Shown in pieces: positions 41,941 through 51,068 of a stretch of 64,000 bases of DNA. Source of the stretch: DATGMB01 sp035293845 (lineage in GTDB: Bacteria > Acidobacteriota > Terriglobia > Bryobacterales > Bryobacteraceae); assembly GCA_035293845.1 (NCBI GenBank), contig DATGMB010000240.1, forward strand, positions 1 through 64,000, in the 5' to 3' direction. Position numbers and translations under genes: made by a program. Every line of letters begins with the position of its first letter. The stretch's first letter is position 1. The notes under the pieces are model-generated. The model searched no databases. It saw only the letters and a list, made by a program, of their open reading frames with translations, and was not told the origin of the DNA.

Positions 41941-44900
41941 ATGAACCGCCTGATCGCTGCCGTAGCGATTCCCGCCGCGTTCGCCGCGGCGGCGCTTGCC
42001 CAGACGCCATCGGTCACCTTCCTGGGCATGGATACCACCACGCGTGGAAACTGGAAAGGAGTATACGGATCGGATGGCTATGTGCTATCCGATTATGCGC
42101 TCGCCGTGCCTTCCTACAGCCAGTTCAACGCCGTCAACGTCAATCAACGGCTGCTGGATACCTGGAGCTGTTCGCCCGACCCGGGCTTCACCTGCGATCC
42201 CCGCGAGTTGCAAAAGCAGCCCTACGCCTACAGCCCGCTCGAGCGCGTCGAAGGTTATTACTATAGCCGGATGTCGGACGATTTCCAGTTAAGCACCACC
42301 GACGGGCAGACTCACCGTATTGCGCTCTACTTTTGCGACTATGAGTTCTACGGGCGCCAGATTAGCGTAATCGCACATAACACCAATACCGGTGCGGTTC
42401 TCGACACCCGCACGCTGAATAACTACTCCGGCGGCGTGTACCTCGTCTATAACTACACCGGCAACGTGGATTTCGAGGTCCTCGATAACATCGTGCCCAC
42501 CACCGACTACATCCCCAACGGCACCGTCAGCGGCTTCTTCTGGGGTGGCTCGGGCGGCCCGCCCACGCCCGCGCCCAATGGCCCGGTGGTGAATTTCAGC
42601 CCGCTCGGCCCGCAGTCCGGGGCGGTGGTTTCCGGCACGGTGCCGATCCAGGTCTCGCTCGATGACGTTCCCGGCGTCACCAGCGTACAGCTCCAGCTCG
42701 ATGGCCAGAACCTCGGGGCGCCCATGCAGTACTTCGTCACCAATCCGATCGGCAACCCGCCGGTGCCGCTGCCCTTCAACTACAACTGGGACACCACCAC
42801 CGCAACCAACTGCTCCCATACCCTGACCGCGATCGCCATCGACGCGAATGGATTCCAGGGGGCTTCGCCGGCGCTCACCCTGACCGTGAATAACGGCCCG
42901 TCCAACTGCGGCAACAATCCCACGCCCGTCGCCACTCCGACGTTCAGCCCACTGCCCGGCGCATTCAACACGACCCAGCAGGTCTCACTGAACACCACCA
43001 CACCCGGCGCCTCGATCCGCTACACCACCGATGGCGTCACCAACCCCACGGACACGGGCGGCACGCTGTACACCGGGCAGCCCATCACGGTCGCGAGCAC
43101 TACCACGATCAAAGCGATCGCCTACGAATCCGGCATGCCGGACAGCAGCATCGCCACCGGAACCTATACGATCAACACCGGACCCCGCGGCGGCGGAACG
43201 CTGGGCCTGGTGCAGTCGAATGGCGCCGCCAGCGGAGCGCCCGGCAATACTTACCAAACCGTCGCTTTCAATAGCCCGGTTGCGGGCGGCGATACGATTT
43301 TCGTCTTCGCGCAATACTACGGTCCGGCTGTCACGGCCACCGCCACCGATACCTGCAACGACCAGTTCACGCCGATCTCCGGCTCGCCGGTCAGCAACGG
43401 CTCGAGCGGCACGGCGCATTGGTGGGTGGCGAAGAACGTGGCCGGCGGCAACTGCCAGGTGACCGTGAGCTACAGTTCGCCCACTTCCTACGGCGGCATC
43501 GCCATCCTGGAGGTCTCCGGCCTCGGTCCGAATCCGGCGCTCGATCAGCAGGGCAGCGGAACCGGCAACAGCGGTACGGCGTCCGCTTCCCTCAACGCCT
43601 CCGTCGCGAACAGCTTCGCCATCGCGCAGGTCTGGTCGGATGCCGGTGGCGGCGTCTCGCTGGGCGGTAACTGGACCACCCAGGAGCGCACTCGCTTCTC
43701 CACGCTCTACCAGAGCAACATGGCGGGCTGGCAGATTTTGTCCGCGCCCGGTGCGGCCGGGGTCTCTGCCGCGGTGGGCAGCGGGCCATGGATTGCGATG
43801 GTGGCCAATTTCTATAACCCCGGCGGCAGCCCCGGCCAGGTCGCGAACCCGGCGTTCAATCCGCCCGGCGGCGCTTACACGTCGCCGGTCGCGATCAGCA
43901 CCACGACCGCGGGCGCCACCATCCGCTACACCACGGACGGCAGCACGCCCTCGGAAACGAACGGAACCATTTACACCGCGCCGATCGCGCTGAGCGCCAC
44001 CACCACCATCAAAGCGATCGCCTATAAATCCGGCCTGACCGATAGCGGCGTCGTCAGCGCAACCTATACCGTAAGCAAGGGGACCGTGGCCAGCCCGGTG
44101 TTCAATCCGCCGGCCGGGGCCTACACCATGCCGGTGGCCATCAGCAGCGCGACACCGGGCGCGACCATCCGCTACACCATCGACGGCAGCACACCATCCG
44201 AGACGCACGGCACGGTTTACAGCGCGCCGATCACGCTGGCCGCGACCACGACCATCCAGGCGATCGCTTATGAGAGCGGGTATACCGATAGCCCCGTGGT
44301 CTCCGCCACCTACACCGTCGGAGCGCCGCCGGGCATTTCGCTCGTGCAGTCCAACGCCACCGCGACGTCCGCGCCCGGCAATACCAGGCAGTCGGCCGCG
44401 TTCAGCTCGCCCACGGCCGCCGGCAACACGATTTTCGTGTTCGTCCAGTATTACGGCCCAGCCGTGACCGCCACCGCCACCGACACCTGCGGCGACCAGT
44501 TCCAGGAAATCTCCGGCTCGCCCGTTTCCAACACCAGCGGCGACCGCGGCGCGGCCCACTGGTTCCTCGCGAAGAACATCGGCGGCGGCTCCTGCATGGT
44601 GACCGTGAACTACAGCTCGCCGACCAACTACGGCGGCGTCGCCATCTTCGAAGTGTCCGGCCTCGGCGCGAATGTGATTCTCGATCGGTCCGCCAGCGGC
44701 TCGGGCACCGGCGGAACGGCTTCGGCATCCATCGCGACCACCCACCCGAACAGCTTCGCCATCGCGCAGGTCTGGTCGGATGCCGGCGGCGGCGTTTCGC
44801 TGGGCGGCAACTGGACGACCCAGGAACGTACCCGCTTCTCGACGCTCTACCAGAGCAACATGGCCGGTTTCCAGGTGCTCGGCTCGACCGGCACGGTATC

Positions 44901-44964
44901 CCTTGCCACAACAGTAAACTACGGCCCCTGGATCGCCATGGTCGCCAACTTCTACGGCCAGTGA
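41941..44964 (+). CDS. Large secreted modular protein with chitobiase C-terminal-like repeats
   Basis: The 1007-residue protein has a Sec signal (MNRLIAAVAIPAAFAAAALA). An N-terminal domain with TTRGNWKGVYGSDGY occupies about 22-195 and an Ig-like segment 220-315. CHB_HEX_C_1-like modules lie at about 334-415, 634-710 and 717-793 (ASIRYTTDGVTNPTDTGG, TIRYTTDGSTPSETNG, TIRYTIDGSTPSETHG). Two copies of a 200-residue module lie at about 420-627 and 797-1006, each with FAIAQVWSDAGGGVSLGG and NWTTQERTRFSTLYQSNMAG. The copies are near-identical in DNA over long stretches, so duplication is recent or kept similar by gene conversion. Such proteins bind polysaccharide or form surface fibres. No catalytic domain is recognised. 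Confidence 0.85.
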   Translation: MNRLIAAVAIPAAFAAAALAQTPSVTFLGMDTTTRGNWKGVYGSDGYVLSDYALAVPSYSQFNAVNVNQRLLDTWSCSPDPGFTCDPRELQKQPYAYSPLERVEGYYYSRMSDDFQLSTTDGQTHRIALYFCDYEFYGRQISVIAHNTNTGAVLDTRTLNNYSGGVYLVYNYTGNVDFEVLDNIVPTTDYIPNGTVSGFFWGGSGGPPTPAPNGPVVNFSPLGPQSGAVVSGTVPIQVSLDDVPGVTSVQLQLDGQNLGAPMQYFVTNPIGNPPVPLPFNYNWDTTTATNCSHTLTAIAIDANGFQGASPALTLTVNNGPSNCGNNPTPVATPTFSPLPGAFNTTQQVSLNTTTPGASIRYTTDGVTNPTDTGGTLYTGQPITVASTTTIKAIAYESGMPDSSIATGTYTINTGPRGGGTLGLVQSNGAASGAPGNTYQTVAFNSPVAGGDTIFVFAQYYGPAVTATATDTCNDQFTPISGSPVSNGSSGTAHWWVAKNVAGGNCQVTVSYSSPTSYGGIAILEVSGLGPNPALDQQGSGTGNSGTASASLNASVANSFAIAQVWSDAGGGVSLGGNWTTQERTRFSTLYQSNMAGWQILSAPGAAGVSAAVGSGPWIAMVANFYNPGGSPGQVANPAFNPPGGAYTSPVAISTTTAGATIRYTTDGSTPSETNGTIYTAPIALSATTTIKAIAYKSGLTDSGVVSATYTVSKGTVASPVFNPPAGAYTMPVAISSATPGATIRYTIDGSTPSETHGTVYSAPITLAATTTIQAIAYESGYTDSPVVSATYTVGAPPGISLVQSNATATSAPGNTRQSAAFSSPTAAGNTIFVFVQYYGPAVTATATDTCGDQFQEISGSPVSNTSGDRGAAHWFLAKNIGGGSCMVTVNYSSPTNYGGVAIFEVSGLGANVILDRSASGSGTGGTASASIATTHPNSFAIAQVWSDAGGGVSLGGNWTTQERTRFSTLYQSNMAGFQVLGSTGTVSLATTVNYGPWIAMVANFYGQ

Positions 44965-45000
44965 TTCACACTGCGCCGCGCCTGGCCGATAAGCCAGACT

Positions 45001-45300
45001 GTGACGCGGTTCTGGAATGACGCTCTGGCAATCCTCGATACGGCGAGCCGGGCGCCCGAGGCTGGCGCGGCAAACGGCCTGGCCGTAGTGGTCGAGCGCT
45101 CCGGCGGCTTGCGGATTGTGATGGGCGAAGGCTGGAGCGCCGAAGGCCTGCAAGCGCACTTCGGCGCCTCCGCGGTCTACCAGGTGACACATTCGCCGCG
45201 GTCCGTATGTGTCGAAGGCCGCGGCCCCGGCGAGAGCTGCACCCTGCGCCGCTCCGTTGTAGGGCAGGTCCATGGCCTGCCTTACGCTCTCCTTTCCTGA
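45001..45300 (+). CDS. Small hypothetical protein
   Basis: A GTG-initiated 99-codon frame lies in the gap between two confirmed genes. Its composition is protein-like in the middle (NGLAVVVERSGGLRIVMGEG, WSAEGLQAHFGASAVYQVTH). I do not recognise a family and see no signal peptide or motif. The last codons run into an inverted repeat (GGCAGG/CCTGCC near 45264-45283), so the C-terminus may be accidental. The reverse strand is also open here, which weakens the call. Confidence 0.45.
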   Translation: MTRFWNDALAILDTASRAPEAGAANGLAVVVERSGGLRIVMGEGWSAEGLQAHFGASAVYQVTHSPRSVCVEGRGPGESCTLRRSVVGQVHGLPYALLS

Positions 45301-45337
45301 AGGCCACAGGCCCGCCCCGCGGCGTTACGATATCTCC

Positions 45338-46588
45338 ATGCGTTTCACCATCCCCGCCGTGGCTTTCGCCGCGCTTTCCGTTCTGCTGCTGGCCCAGTCC
45401 AACCGCCCATCCGATCCGCGCAGTCAGACCACCTTCTTCGTCCATCGCCTGTCCGACGACCACGCCGAAGGCATCGCCCTCCTCGATATGAACGGCGATG
45501 GCCGCCCCGATCTCGTGAGCGGCGCTTACTGGTACGAGAATCCAGGTTCGCAGGGCGGCGAGTGGAAGCGCCACCAATGGCGGACCGTCGACATCGTCGG
45601 CGAATTCGTCTCCGACTGCGGGGAATGGGCCGTCGATGTTAACCACGATGGCGCGCCCGATATCGTCACCGTCGGCTGGATGACCGACGGGCTCTGGTGG
45701 TACGAGAATCCGAAGAAGCCGGACGTGCTCTGGCAGCGCCACCTCATCGCCCACACGATCGAGACCGAAGGCGGCTGGATGGCCGACCTCAATGGCGATG
45801 GCAAGCCCGATCTCGCCCTCGCCCATTACGGCCACGCCGGCATGTTCTGGGTCGATTTCGCCGGTGCCGAGCCGGCCGTCCACCACGTGGGCGGCTCCGC
45901 CGAGGACGGCCACGGCGTCGGCATCGCCGATATCGATGGCGACGGCAAGCCCGATCTGCTCTCGGTCCACGGCTGGTTCCGCAATCTCGACGGCGGCCAC
46001 GACCGCTGGGAGTGGCACGGCGAATGGAACCTCGGCGACGCCGGTTTCCCCATCATCGGCTACGACGTCAACCGCGACGGCCGCATGGACCTGATCTACG
46101 GCCAGGGCCACAATTACGGCCTTTACTGGCTCGAGCAGAAGCCGAACCACGAGTGGCAGCGACACGTCATCGACCAGTCCTTCTCCCAATCCCATGCCCT
46201 GGCGATGGCGGATCTCGATGGCGACGGCGAGCCCGAGCTCATCACCGGCAAGCGCTACCGCGGCCATGACGGCGGCGATCCCGGGTCCTACGATCCGCTG
46301 GTCGTCTATTACTACAAGCTCAATCGTGCAACCCAGGAATGGTCGCGCGTGCCGATTTCCGTGAACGGCACGGCCGGCGTCGGCACCCAGATCCTCGCCG
46401 CCGACTTGGATGGCGATGGCGACCTGGATCTCGCCACCGCCGGCAAGACCGGCGTGCATTTCTTCGAGAACCTGCGCGTTAACACGGTGCCCAAAGCGCA
46501 GCGCGAGAAGGAAATCCTGCTGAATCACACGAGCTGGCCGTTCCCCGGCGAAGGCTCGCCCGCGGAGTGGCAGCATTCCAAGAAGTAG
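45338..46588 (+). CDS. Exported FG-GAP/VCBS-repeat protein
   Basis: Starting at MRFTIPAVAFAALSVLLLAQ (ATG at 45338; TACGAT at 45326-45331, 6 nt before) the protein has 416 residues. It contains at least six FG-GAP blades with DxNxDGxxD calcium sites: LLDMNGDGRPDLV, DVNHDGAPDIV, DLNGDGKPDLA, DIDGDGKPDLL, DVNRDGRMDLI, DLDGDGEPELI and DLDGDGDLDLA. These form an integrin-like beta-propeller. Function is usually carbohydrate or protein binding at the cell surface; nothing catalytic is seen. An upstream in-frame GTG at 45272 would bury the signal peptide and is rejected. Confidence 0.88.
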   Translation: MRFTIPAVAFAALSVLLLAQSNRPSDPRSQTTFFVHRLSDDHAEGIALLDMNGDGRPDLVSGAYWYENPGSQGGEWKRHQWRTVDIVGEFVSDCGEWAVDVNHDGAPDIVTVGWMTDGLWWYENPKKPDVLWQRHLIAHTIETEGGWMADLNGDGKPDLALAHYGHAGMFWVDFAGAEPAVHHVGGSAEDGHGVGIADIDGDGKPDLLSVHGWFRNLDGGHDRWEWHGEWNLGDAGFPIIGYDVNRDGRMDLIYGQGHNYGLYWLEQKPNHEWQRHVIDQSFSQSHALAMADLDGDGEPELITGKRYRGHDGGDPGSYDPLVVYYYKLNRATQEWSRVPISVNGTAGVGTQILAADLDGDGDLDLATAGKTGVHFFENLRVNTVPKAQREKEILLNHTSWPFPGEGSPAEWQHSKK

Positions 46589-46609
46589 AGGGCCGGCGTG
46601 GCCGGTGCG

Positions 46610-46954
46610 TCAGGCCTTCCGCTTCAGCAGCCCGATCGTATTCCCATCCGGGTCCGCGAACCACGCGAACATCCCGGCGCCGGGGAGGGTGACGGGCGGC
46701 ACCACGGTCTTTGCCCCGAGCGACTCGGCCTTCCGCAGGCTGGCCGCCACGTCATCGACCTCCACGTAAAACATCGTGTAATGCTGCGGCTCGTGACCGA
46801 GCGCGGTGATGTGGCCGGCAATCGCGCCCCCGGTTGAAATGTTGTGAGCGGGCCCCTGTTCCTCGATCGACCAATCGAAGAGGGCGGAATAGAAACCGGC
46901 GGTTTTGGCGCGGTCGCGGCAACCAATCTCAAAGTGAACGACGGGATTGGGCAT
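46610..46954 (-). CDS. VOC-family (glyoxalase/bleomycin-resistance-like) protein
   Basis: The true start is MPNPVVHFEIGCRD (ATG at 46952-46954), with TATACT (46965-46960) 5 nt upstream; the longer frame beyond is antisense of the dioxygenase. The 114 residues form one VOC module of paired beta-alpha-beta-beta-beta units: AKTAGFYSALFDW, HYTMFYVEVDDVAASLRKAE, FAWFADPDGNTIGLL. The metal ligands H7, H59 and a distal acidic residue are plausible. Substrate unknown. It is a separate unit from hmgA, 29 bases away. Confidence 0.82.
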   Translation of the reverse strand: MPNPVVHFEIGCRDRAKTAGFYSALFDWSIEEQGPAHNISTGGAIAGHITALGHEPQHYTMFYVEVDDVAASLRKAESLGAKTVVPPVTLPGAGMFAWFADPDGNTIGLLKRKA

Positions 46955-46983
46955 GGCCCAGTATAACCGGAATTGGGCCGCGG

Positions 46984-48093
46984 CTATCCCTCTTTTTTCT
47001 CCATCCAGCTCGACCAGTATTCCTTCCACTCCACCTGCTCGCCCGCGGGCAGAACGTGGATGGGGTTCAATCCATCGAGCATCACGGCGTACTCGTCGGT
47101 CTGGGTCTTCTTCGCCTGGTTGGCCAGCGCCTTCGGATGCGGGCCGTGGTGGATGCCGCGCGGATGCAGCGTGGCGTACCCAGCCTTGATGTTGTCCTTG
47201 CTGAAGAAATCGCCGTCGTGGTAGAAGATGAACTCGTCGTAGTCGGTGTTGCGGTGGAAGAAGGGGACGCGCAGCGCCGCCGGGTCCTGTTCGAGCGGCC
47301 GCGGCAGGAAACTGCACACCACCGCGCCGCCCGTCATGAACGTAGTGTGGGCGCTCGGCGGCAGGTGCGCGCGGTGGCTCATGATCGGCCGGATATCCCG
47401 CATGTTGATCTTCCACACGGTCAGGTCGCCCTTCCACCCGACCACATCGATCGGATTGAACGGATAAACCACCTTCGAAATCTCATCTTCGACCTTGATC
47501 CGCACCTCCCATTCCCGGTGGTCGTCGAGATACGGCGCGGGCTCGGGCGTCGTGATCACGCCAGGATCGTAGAGCGCATGCTGGCCGATGAGTCCCTTAT
47601 CCGGCTGCTCGAATTCGGTGCGGGATTGCACAATCAGGAAAAAGTTGTCCTGAGACTCCGGCATGATGCGGTACGTGACGGCGCGCGGGATCACGAGATA
47701 ATCGCCGCGCTCGAAGCGCAGCGGCCCGAAATCCGTCTCGATGACGCCCTGGCCGCGGTGGACGAACAGCAATTCGTCGCCATCGGCGTTGCGGTAGTAG
47801 AAGGGCATCGGCTGGGAGCGGCGGGAGACGTAGAGGCGGATGTCATCATTGCCCAGGAATGCGACGGGCATGCCTTCGGGGTCGCGGCAGTCCGTGGGGG
47901 AGAGCTGGTTCAGGTCGAACAGGTGCGGCCGCAGCTTGCCTTCGAAGCGAATCCATCCCGTGGGTGGATGGGCGTGATACAGGTGAGCGCTCTTGCCGTA
48001 GAAACCCTTGCGGCCGTGCTCCTCCTCGTAGGTTCCTTCCGGGATGCCGACGTGGGCCTGCTGAGCGACCTTGCCCTTCTTCAGCGGGTACAT
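46984..48093 (-). CDS. hmgA: Homogentisate 1,2-dioxygenase
   Basis: The 369-residue cupin-fold enzyme shows the family core FFHRNTDYDEFIFYHDGDFF, HPRGIHHGPHPKAL with the metal-binding histidines, and FERGDYLVIPRAVTYRI. It opens the ring of homogentisate in tyrosine and phenylalanine breakdown, using Fe(II) and oxygen. It is somewhat shorter than the human/Pseudomonas type (about 430-445), as in bacterial short homologues. A CGGAGGT Shine-Dalgarno precedes the ATG and TATCCT (48116-48111) lies further up. No fumarylacetoacetase gene is adjacent, so a related gentisate-like substrate is not excluded. Confidence 0.85.
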   Translation of the reverse strand: MYPLKKGKVAQQAHVGIPEGTYEEEHGRKGFYGKSAHLYHAHPPTGWIRFEGKLRPHLFDLNQLSPTDCRDPEGMPVAFLGNDDIRLYVSRRSQPMPFYYRNADGDELLFVHRGQGVIETDFGPLRFERGDYLVIPRAVTYRIMPESQDNFFLIVQSRTEFEQPDKGLIGQHALYDPGVITTPEPAPYLDDHREWEVRIKVEDEISKVVYPFNPIDVVGWKGDLTVWKINMRDIRPIMSHRAHLPPSAHTTFMTGGAVVCSFLPRPLEQDPAALRVPFFHRNTDYDEFIFYHDGDFFSKDNIKAGYATLHPRGIHHGPHPKALANQAKKTQTDEYAVMLDGLNPIHVLPAGEQVEWKEYWSSWMEKKEG

Positions 48094-48167
48094 GGGGTAC
48101 CTCCGATTTCAGGATAGCCGCAAAAAGGCGGGTTGGGGACTGGCGGTTGGAGGGCGCGGAGGTGCGG

Positions 48168-48329
48168 TTATTCCTCTTCTTCCGGAGGCGGGGGCGTGGC
48201 CGGGGTCGAGATCACGTACTTCTCCGACGCCCAGTTGCCCAGATCGATGAGGCGGCAGCGCTCGCTGCAGAAGGGGAATTCGGCATCGCCGGGCTGGACC
48301 TCGACTTTTTTGCAGACCGGGCACTTCAT
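48168..48329 (-). CDS. yacG: DNA gyrase inhibitor YacG-like zinc-ribbon protein
   Basis: A 53-residue gene read on the minus strand: MKCPVCKKVEVQP, then EFPFCSERCRLIDLGNW and an acidic end (PPPPEEEE). The four cysteines CPVC and CSERC form the YacG zinc site, and the CRLIDLGNWASEKY block is diagnostic of the family. E. coli YacG binds GyrB and blocks gyrase. Its ATG overlaps the stop of rimO by 4 bases, so it is coupled to rimO. Confidence 0.88.
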   Translation of the reverse strand: MKCPVCKKVEVQPGDAEFPFCSERCRLIDLGNWASEKYVISTPATPPPPEEEE

Positions 48330-49711
48330 ATGGCGATCTGAATGAGCGGCGCGGGCTCAAAGCGGGGCGCTTCTTCCGTTCCCGGCAGCAAGGTGCCGAC
48401 GAGATCGTAATCGTGCGCTTCGGTGACGCGCAGGCGGCGGATTTCGCCCTGCCGCGGTGCGGCGCCTTCGAAATCGTTGATCAGGACGACGCCGTCGATT
48501 TCGGGCGCCTGGGTCGGAAGGCGGCCTTCCCAAAGCAGGTCGGTCTCGCGCGAAGGGCCCTCGACCAGCACCGGTAATTCAGAGCCCACCAGCGCGCGGT
48601 TGCGCCGGCGCGCGATGCGGCGCTGGATCGCCATCAGGCGGCGCTTGCGGTTGTGGATGGTGCGGCCGTCCACCTTGCCGTCCAGGTGGAAGCTGGCGCT
48701 GGTGTCCTCGTCGGAATAGGTGAACACGCCGAGGTTATCGAAGCGGGCGGCTTCGACAAATTGGCAGAGCTCGTCGAAATCCGCGGCCGTTTCGCCGGGG
48801 AAGCCGACGATCATGCTGGTGCGGATGGCGACTCCGGGAATCGTGCGGCGGATGCGCTCGATCAGCTTCAGGAAGATCTCACCCGAAGCGCCGCGCTTCA
48901 TGCGCTTCAGAACGGCCGCGCTCGCGTGCTGCAGCGGCATGTCGATGTATTTGACCAGGGAGGGGTGCTCCGCGATGGTATCGAGCAGCCGCTGCGTGAC
49001 CTTGTTGGGGTACGCATAGAGGAAGCGGACCCACTTCTCGTGCGGCGTTTCGATTTGGGCGAGGCGCGCGAGCAGGTGGGCGAGGCCGTCCTTCAGGCCG
49101 AGGTCTTCGCCATAGCAGGTGGTGTCCTGGCCGATCAGATTGATCTCGCGGATGCCCTGCCGGAAGAGGCGGGTCGCCTCCGTGACGACGGATTCGAAGC
49201 GGCGGCTGCGAAACGCGCCGCGGTATTGCGGGATCACGCAGAAGGTGCAGGGGTGGTCGCAGCCCTCGGCGATTTTCATGTAGGCGAAGTGGCGCGGTGT
49301 GGCGAGGACGCGCGGCGTGAGGTCGTGATAGAGGTACGGCTCCGCGGCGCCGGCGCCGGGCGCTGACGAGCCTTCGCAGAGATCCACAATCCGGTCCAGC
49401 TCGTTGGTGCCGACCAGCGCATCGACCTCGGGCATCTCCTGGCGGATATCGCCGTGGTAGCGTTCCACCAGACAGCCCGCGACGATCAGCTTTTGCGCGC
49501 GGCCGATCTTTTTGTACTCCGCCATCTCGAGGATGGTATCGACGGATTCCTTCTTGGCGGGGTCGATGAAGCTGCACGTGTTGACCACCAGGACATCGGC
49601 CTGATCGGGATGAGGAGTGAGCTCGTGGCCCCGGGCGACGAGCTGGCCCATCATGACCTCGCTATCGACCAGATTTTTGGGGCAGCCCAGAGAAATGAAA
49701 CCGACTTTCAA
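48326..49711 (-). CDS. rimO: Ribosomal protein S12 methylthiotransferase
   Basis: The TTG at 49709-49711 starts the conserved KVGFISLGCPKNLVDSE; longer frames to 49798 have no conserved sequence. The 461 residues include the UPF0004 domain cysteines (SLGCPKN, VNTCSFID, AGCLVERY), the radical-SAM motif CDHPCTFCVIPQYRG, and a C-terminal TRAM domain (LVEGPSRETDLLWEGRL). It methylthiolates aspartate of ribosomal protein S12 using two 4Fe-4S clusters. The order rimO-yacG is a two-gene operon here. Confidence 0.95.
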   Translation of the reverse strand: MKVGFISLGCPKNLVDSEVMMGQLVARGHELTPHPDQADVLVVNTCSFIDPAKKESVDTILEMAEYKKIGRAQKLIVAGCLVERYHGDIRQEMPEVDALVGTNELDRIVDLCEGSSAPGAGAAEPYLYHDLTPRVLATPRHFAYMKIAEGCDHPCTFCVIPQYRGAFRSRRFESVVTEATRLFRQGIREINLIGQDTTCYGEDLGLKDGLAHLLARLAQIETPHEKWVRFLYAYPNKVTQRLLDTIAEHPSLVKYIDMPLQHASAAVLKRMKRGASGEIFLKLIERIRRTIPGVAIRTSMIVGFPGETAADFDELCQFVEAARFDNLGVFTYSDEDTSASFHLDGKVDGRTIHNRKRRLMAIQRRIARRRNRALVGSELPVLVEGPSRETDLLWEGRLPTQAPEIDGVVLINDFEGAAPRQGEIRRLRVTEAHDYDLVGTLLPGTEEAPRFEPAPLIQIAI

Positions 49712-49763
49712 GCGTGTGCACCAAACGGAAGTTGGGATCTTCCTCCAGGATACCATTGCGCTT

Positions 49764-49828
49764 GACGCAGAGACGGGGAGACGCAGAGGGATAATCATGG
49801 GTTCCTCCGTGTCTCTGCGTCTCTCGTC
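49764..49828. repeat. Inverted CGCAGAGAC-type repeat between rimO and the GH5-like gene
   Basis: GAGACGCAGAG (49778-49788) is the exact reverse complement of CTCTGCGTCTC (49813-49823), flanked by further partial copies (GACGCAGAGAC at 49764, TCTGCGTCTCTCGTCA on the right). The stem is 11 bp with a 24-nt loop. It is in a divergent region, so it is not a shared terminator. It resembles dispersed intergenic repeats. Confidence 0.7.
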
Positions 49829-49905
49829 AAAGCGAGAGCTGCAAGCTTGACGGAAGCCCGCGCAACACGGTATTGTCGGACCAATCTCGCTTTGCCTGAA
49901 ACGAA

Positions 49906-51063
49906 ATGAAACGCTTACTCATCGCCCTCCTGCTGATCGCAGCATCGGCGCTGACGCAGTCGCAGAAATGGCCCGAAGAGAAGGCCAACGACTGGTATGC
50001 GCGGCAGCCGTGGCTGGTGGGCAGCAATTATATTCCGGCCTACGCGGTCAACCAGTTGGAGATGTGGCAGGCGGACACGTTCGACCTGGACCGCATCAAC
50101 CTGGAGTTCATCTGGGCGGAGAACCTGGGGATGAACACCATGCGGGTGTTCCTGCACGACCTGCTGTGGAAGCAGGATCCTTCGGGCTTCCGGTCGCGCA
50201 TCAACAAGTTCCTCGGCGTGGCAAAGCGGCACCACATCCGGCCGATCTTCGTGTTGCTCGATTCCTGCTGGGACCCGTTCCCCGAAATGTTCCACCAGCG
50301 GCCGCCGCAGCCGGGGATTCACAACTCGCGATGGGTGCAGAGTCCGGGCGCCAACGCGCTGGCGGACCCCAAGCAGGAGCTCCGCATCCTCGAGTACGTG
50401 CAGAACGTGATCCTGGCGTTCGCCGATGACGACCGCATTCTGGCCTGGGATGTGTGGAACGAGCCGGACAACCTGAATCAGTCGAGCTACGGGAAAGTGG
50501 AGGACCCCAACAAGCTGCAGCACGTGACCGCGCTGCTGCCGAAGGTGTTCCAGTATGCGCGATCCGGCCGGCCGACGCAGCCGCTGACCTCCGGGCTGTG
50601 GCACGGCGACTGGTCCTCGCCCGAAAAGCTGAGCGCGATCGAGAAGATCCAGGTCGAGCAATCGGATTTCATTTCGTTCCACAACTACGGCAAGCCGGAA
50701 GAGTTCACGAAGCGCGTCGAGGAGCTGCAACAGTTCAAGCGCCCGATCTTCTGCACGGAGTACATGGCGCGGACCAACGGCAGCACGTTCCAGGGGATTC
50801 TGCCGATCGCCAAGAAGTACCGCGTGGCGGCCTACAACTGGGGGCTGGTGGCGGGCAAGACCCAGACCTGGCTGCCGTGGGATTCCTGGCAGCACCCGTA
50901 TGCCGGCGACCGGCAGGCGCCATCGGTCTGGTTCCACGATATCTTCCGGACCAACGGCGTGCCGTATAGCCAGGAGGAAGTGGATTTCATCAAGACCATC
51001 ATCGGGGAAGCGCAGCAGCAGTCGCAGGGGAAGGCGAAGAAGAAGAGCTCGGGAGCGCTGTAG
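49906..51063 (+). CDS. Exported GH5-like cellulase/mannanase-family glycosidase
   Basis: The 385-residue protein has a signal peptide (MKRLLIALLLIAASALTQ) and a TIM barrel: VGSNYIPAYAVNQLEMWQ, NLGMNTMRVFLHDLLWKQD, IRPIFVLLDSCWDPFPEM, WDVWNEPDNLNQ with the acid/base glutamate, and FCTEYMARTNGS with the nucleophilic glutamate, followed by AYNWGLVAGKTQT. This is the clan GH-A pattern; family 5 is the best guess. It should act outside the cytoplasm on a beta-glycan. A Lys/Ser-rich tail ends the protein. The start has no clear Shine-Dalgarno. Confidence 0.85.
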   Translation: MKRLLIALLLIAASALTQSQKWPEEKANDWYARQPWLVGSNYIPAYAVNQLEMWQADTFDLDRINLEFIWAENLGMNTMRVFLHDLLWKQDPSGFRSRINKFLGVAKRHHIRPIFVLLDSCWDPFPEMFHQRPPQPGIHNSRWVQSPGANALADPKQELRILEYVQNVILAFADDDRILAWDVWNEPDNLNQSSYGKVEDPNKLQHVTALLPKVFQYARSGRPTQPLTSGLWHGDWSSPEKLSAIEKIQVEQSDFISFHNYGKPEEFTKRVEELQQFKRPIFCTEYMARTNGSTFQGILPIAKKYRVAAYNWGLVAGKTQTWLPWDSWQHPYAGDRQAPSVWFHDIFRTNGVPYSQEEVDFIKTIIGEAQQQSQGKAKKKSSGAL

Positions 51064-51068
51064 CGCGG

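Noticed and set aside
42985..45273. 762-codon open frame on the minus strand opposite the modular surface protein
   Set aside because: It mirrors the repeat structure of the plus-strand gene, which has a signal peptide, strong Shine-Dalgarno and promoter. High-GC codons leave the antisense frame open.
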